Shown one piece after another: positions 61,823 to 64,000 of a DNA stretch of 64,000 nucleotides. Each line of letters begins with the position of its first letter. The stretch's first letter is position 1. The stretch is from an uncultured Pseudomonadota bacterium. Its GTDB lineage: Bacteria > Myxococcota_A > Bradymonadia > Bradymonadales > GCA-2716585. A model generated the notes under the pieces. The model did not search any database, was not told where the DNA came from, and worked only from the letters and a program-made list of their open reading frames with translations. The DNA lies in NCBI GenBank assembly GCA_937123825.1, contig CAKZKQ010000582.1, forward strand, positions 1 to 64,000. The letters run 5' to 3'. The position numbers and the translations under genes were made by a program.

Positions 61823-63568
61823 TTGAGTTCGAAACGCTCAAAACCAGGCGTCAGAGCCCCGCAAAGGATCAAAGAGGTCCGGTCTGCGCCCGCACCCGAC
61901 CAGATCCCCACGATCAACGCCCCATACACTCTGGAAAAGTGCCTCGACACCACGCTGAAGGTCTGGAGAGCACGCCGAGACACCGATGGACGGCCCGTGG
62001 TGGTGGTCCTGACCCACGTCGAACAATGGAAGTGGTCCCACAAAGCCCCCAAAGAACTCCTCCAGGACCGATTGCCACACGTTCCACCGGTTCTGGAAGC
62101 CACCGAAGGCTGGATCGTCTACGATTTGCCCACCCAGGTCACCGGACTGCTCACCACTCGGCTCGAAGCCGACGAAGCACAACTGGCCACGCTCCTCTAC
62201 CGCATCGCCCTGGGCACCCAACACGCCGCCGACATCGCCATCCAAAGGGCGCCAGCGGAATCCTGGCGCCCCGGCCGCGATGATCACATCCACCCGTCCA
62301 CATGGACCGGTCACCACATCCTCATCGACGACGCGCTCAACCCATGGGTCGTGGCCCACGGGCTGGGGCTGCCGCCCGACGCCCCTTTTGAGAGTCGCCC
62401 GTGGTGGTGTGGCCTCAATCGTGGCAACCCGTTGACGCCAGAGCTGCGTTCGATGGCGCTGCTGATCCATTGGCTCAAAACGGGCCAGTGGCCCACCGCG
62501 TCTGCGATGGTTTACGTGACCGAACTCTTTGAAGATGAGGGCACACCGCAGACCATCGGCCCGCTGGTTCATAGAGCCATGCCAGAAATCCTCTGGCATG
62601 GGGGTCAATCGCTGATGTGGGACCCCAAAACAGACCGCAGCGCCCTTGAGCACATGGCGTTGACCCCAAAAGACACCACGTGGCTCTTAAAACTCCACGC
62701 CGCCAGCTTCGAAGACAGCCCCCTGATTGCGGGGTTGGACACGATGGACGCCTCTGCGCTCGTCACCTGGCTGCGCCAACGCGCCCACGACCACGATATG
62801 GAGGCCGCCACGACCCTTTTGTTGGCCCGGGACGACCTCCATACGTTGCCAGGGGTCTGCGATTACCTCTGGGACCACTTTGAAGGGGCGCTGATGTGGC
62901 CTTTGGAGGCAGGGCTCCCCATCCCCACCACGATGGCCCACGTCCTCAAGGCCCACGCCCCCGCCAAAACGCGTGTGACAGCCCTGGCCACAGCCTCGGA
63001 CACTGGCGATGAAAGCCGCCGAAACGCGCTGCACATCCTGCGCAGGCCACTGCCCACCCAGACCAGTGGTCCCGAGCGTTCACTGAACGCCGAGGCGTGC
63101 TTTCACGAGCCCCCCCCCGCTGACATGACCCGCAACGAGCGCCGCGGCATGTACTTTGACATGGCACAAGACGTCCCGTTCCACATCGGCTCTGATTCAG
63201 CCCAATCCCACCTTGTCCACAAATCGCTCCATCCCCACCACGCCACCTTAAACCCCTACGCGCCGGACAAGATCGAAGTCCTGGCCGTCGATGGCCCAGT
63301 GGCCGCCGAGAGTGTCCCGGTCCAACGCTTGAGCATGGCGCGCGTTGGGCACGTGACCTTGGGGCCAATGACCCTCGAAGCCGACGAAGAACAACCCGTT
63401 CTGGTGGCCCGGGTTCCTCCAACAGCCCCTGCCTATCAAGCCGACGAAAACCACCAGACTGAAGACGAGAGCGCCACAGAACTCGCCGGAGACCCACCGC
63501 CAGTTGCACAAAACGCCACGGTGTGGTCACGCTTGAAGGACATCTTGATGCCCTGGACCAAGCCCTGA
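61823..63568 (+). CDS. Fully degenerate kinase-fold protein
   Basis: A 581-residue protein. Residues about 35-235 follow the kinase plan without any catalytic residue: a strand start YTLEKCLDTTLKVWRARRD, VVVVLT where VAxK should be, HPSTWTGHHILID where HRDxKPxNILID should be, AHG in place of DFG, then ALLIHWLKTGQWP like the ALGxxLYELLTG helix. The C-terminal 340 residues are helical with repeated LVTWLRQRAHD-type helices and a Pro/Glu end. The TTG at 61823 (GGAG seven bases upstream) is taken as start; the frame runs back through the preceding gene without an ATG near. No signal peptide. Likely a scaffold or regulator of active kinases. Confidence 0.6.
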   Translation: MSSKRSKPGVRAPQRIKEVRSAPAPDQIPTINAPYTLEKCLDTTLKVWRARRDTDGRPVVVVLTHVEQWKWSHKAPKELLQDRLPHVPPVLEATEGWIVYDLPTQVTGLLTTRLEADEAQLATLLYRIALGTQHAADIAIQRAPAESWRPGRDDHIHPSTWTGHHILIDDALNPWVVAHGLGLPPDAPFESRPWWCGLNRGNPLTPELRSMALLIHWLKTGQWPTASAMVYVTELFEDEGTPQTIGPLVHRAMPEILWHGGQSLMWDPKTDRSALEHMALTPKDTTWLLKLHAASFEDSPLIAGLDTMDASALVTWLRQRAHDHDMEAATTLLLARDDLHTLPGVCDYLWDHFEGALMWPLEAGLPIPTTMAHVLKAHAPAKTRVTALATASDTGDESRRNALHILRRPLPTQTSGPERSLNAEACFHEPPPADMTRNERRGMYFDMAQDVPFHIGSDSAQSHLVHKSLHPHHATLNPYAPDKIEVLAVDGPVAAESVPVQRLSMARVGHVTLGPMTLEADEEQPVLVARVPPTAPAYQADENHQTEDESATELAGDPPPVAQNATVWSRLKDILMPWTKP

Positions 63569-63682
63569 GTTGAGCCCGATGGGATCTGTGCGCTCTGTGA
63601 ACGGACAAGCCCATTGGCGTTCAGCATTCTGCAAGGGTGGTCTGTCACCAAACGCCTTGCGGCCAAAACCAAACAACACCCT

Positions 63683-64000
63683 ATGAAAGCTTATGTGATC
63701 CGTGCCCCCGGCGAGGTGGGGGCTTTGGAGTTGGAGCAGTTGCCGACGCCTGAGGTGAGGCCTGGTTGGGTGTTGATCAAGGTCAGGGCCTTTGGCCTGA
63801 ACCGGGCGGAGATCATGACGCGTCAAGGGCACTCGGGGGACGCGGTGGTGTGGCCCAGGGTCATTGGGATTGAGTGCGTCGGTGAGGTGGCGGACGCCTC
63901 GGACAGTGGTTTGGAGGTCGGTCAGACAGTGGCCACGGCGATGGGGGGTTTGGGGCGCGCCCACGATGGCAGCTACGCGCAGTATACGCTGGTGCCCGCG
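63683..64000 (+). CDS. Zinc-independent quinone oxidoreductase-like medium-chain dehydrogenase (partial)
   Basis: The first 106 residues of an MDR protein cut off by the window end. It starts MKAYVIRAPGEVGALELE and shows GLNRAEIMTRQG, VIGIECVGEV and SYAQYTLVPA, typical of NADPH:quinone reductase/alcohol dehydrogenase-like proteins without catalytic zinc (the residue after GLNRAE is not the ligand cysteine). The ATG at 63683 has no clear ribosome binding site. Its NADPH-binding domain lies beyond the window, so the exact member cannot be named. Confidence 0.85.
   Translation, partial: MKAYVIRAPGEVGALELEQLPTPEVRPGWVLIKVRAFGLNRAEIMTRQGHSGDAVVWPRVIGIECVGEVADASDSGLEVGQTVATAMGGLGRAHDGSYAQYTLVPA

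Overview
The window is 64 kb of GC-rich bacterial DNA, densely coding on both strands, with about 38 recognisable protein genes. I found no rRNA, tRNA, CRISPR array or complete insertion sequence. The gene style suggests a Myxococcota-type predatory or saprophytic bacterium, possibly close to Bradymonadales: eukaryote-like Ser/Thr kinases fused to ATPase/TPR or nuclease modules, a very high share of exported lipoproteins, thrombospondin type 3 (TSP3) and MopE-like Asp-rich repeats, FGE/sulfatase-modifying domains and Asn- or Pro/Glu-rich linkers. That placement is inference; rpsD and ppa are the best genes for testing it.

Layout. 0-6 kb (minus strand): glycogen-debranching-type glucosidase, a beta-CASP RNA nuclease, and a HEAT-THUMP-methyltransferase, separated by small MITE-like repeats. 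6-11 kb: inorganic pyrophosphatase, a broken small lipoprotein, a lipoprotein, a LysR regulator divergent from an NTF2-like secreted protein, and a YARHG-domain protein. 11-16 kb: monocistronic rpsD with a good sigma-70 promoter and terminator, then a pentaheme cytochrome lipoprotein coupled to a multicopper oxidase lipoprotein, then a cupin. 16-22 kb: a 1540-residue pentapeptide-repeat lipoprotein and a small Asn-rich lipoprotein, with a 164-bp palindromic mobile element between them. 22-36 kb (minus strand): a kinase-ATPase-TPR regulator, an HExxH lipoprotein, a kinase-like/Fe-S nuclease/helicase fusion, a polysaccharide deacetylase, a glycosyltransferase, a lipoprotein and a metallophosphoesterase. 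36-50 kb (plus strand): an XPB-type helicase, a large lipid-binding-like lipoprotein, then a run of four genes (membrane kinase, TSP3 lipoprotein, triple FGE-like lipoprotein, TPR/PEGA membrane protein). 50-64 kb: an iron/2-oxoglutarate oxygenase, an exported methyltransferase-like lipoprotein, lipoproteins, an M20 dipeptidase, a nucleotidyltransferase-fold protein, two lipoprotein operons, a fully degenerate kinase-like protein and the start of a quinone oxidoreductase.

The most unusual content: (1) the kinase-like + Dna2-type nuclease/helicase fusion at 28.3-32.2 kb, preceded by an attenuator-like leader; (2) the kinase/TSP3/triple-FGE/TPR surface cluster at 40.3-49.9 kb; (3) the pentapeptide-repeat lipoprotein with a second, cysteine-bearing period; (4) the cytochrome/multicopper oxidase surface pair; (5) an apparently exported SAM-methyltransferase; and (6) two unrelated families of about 160-bp MITE-like elements. 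Start codons were chosen from ribosome binding sites, signal peptides and domain boundaries, and often differ from the longest open frame.
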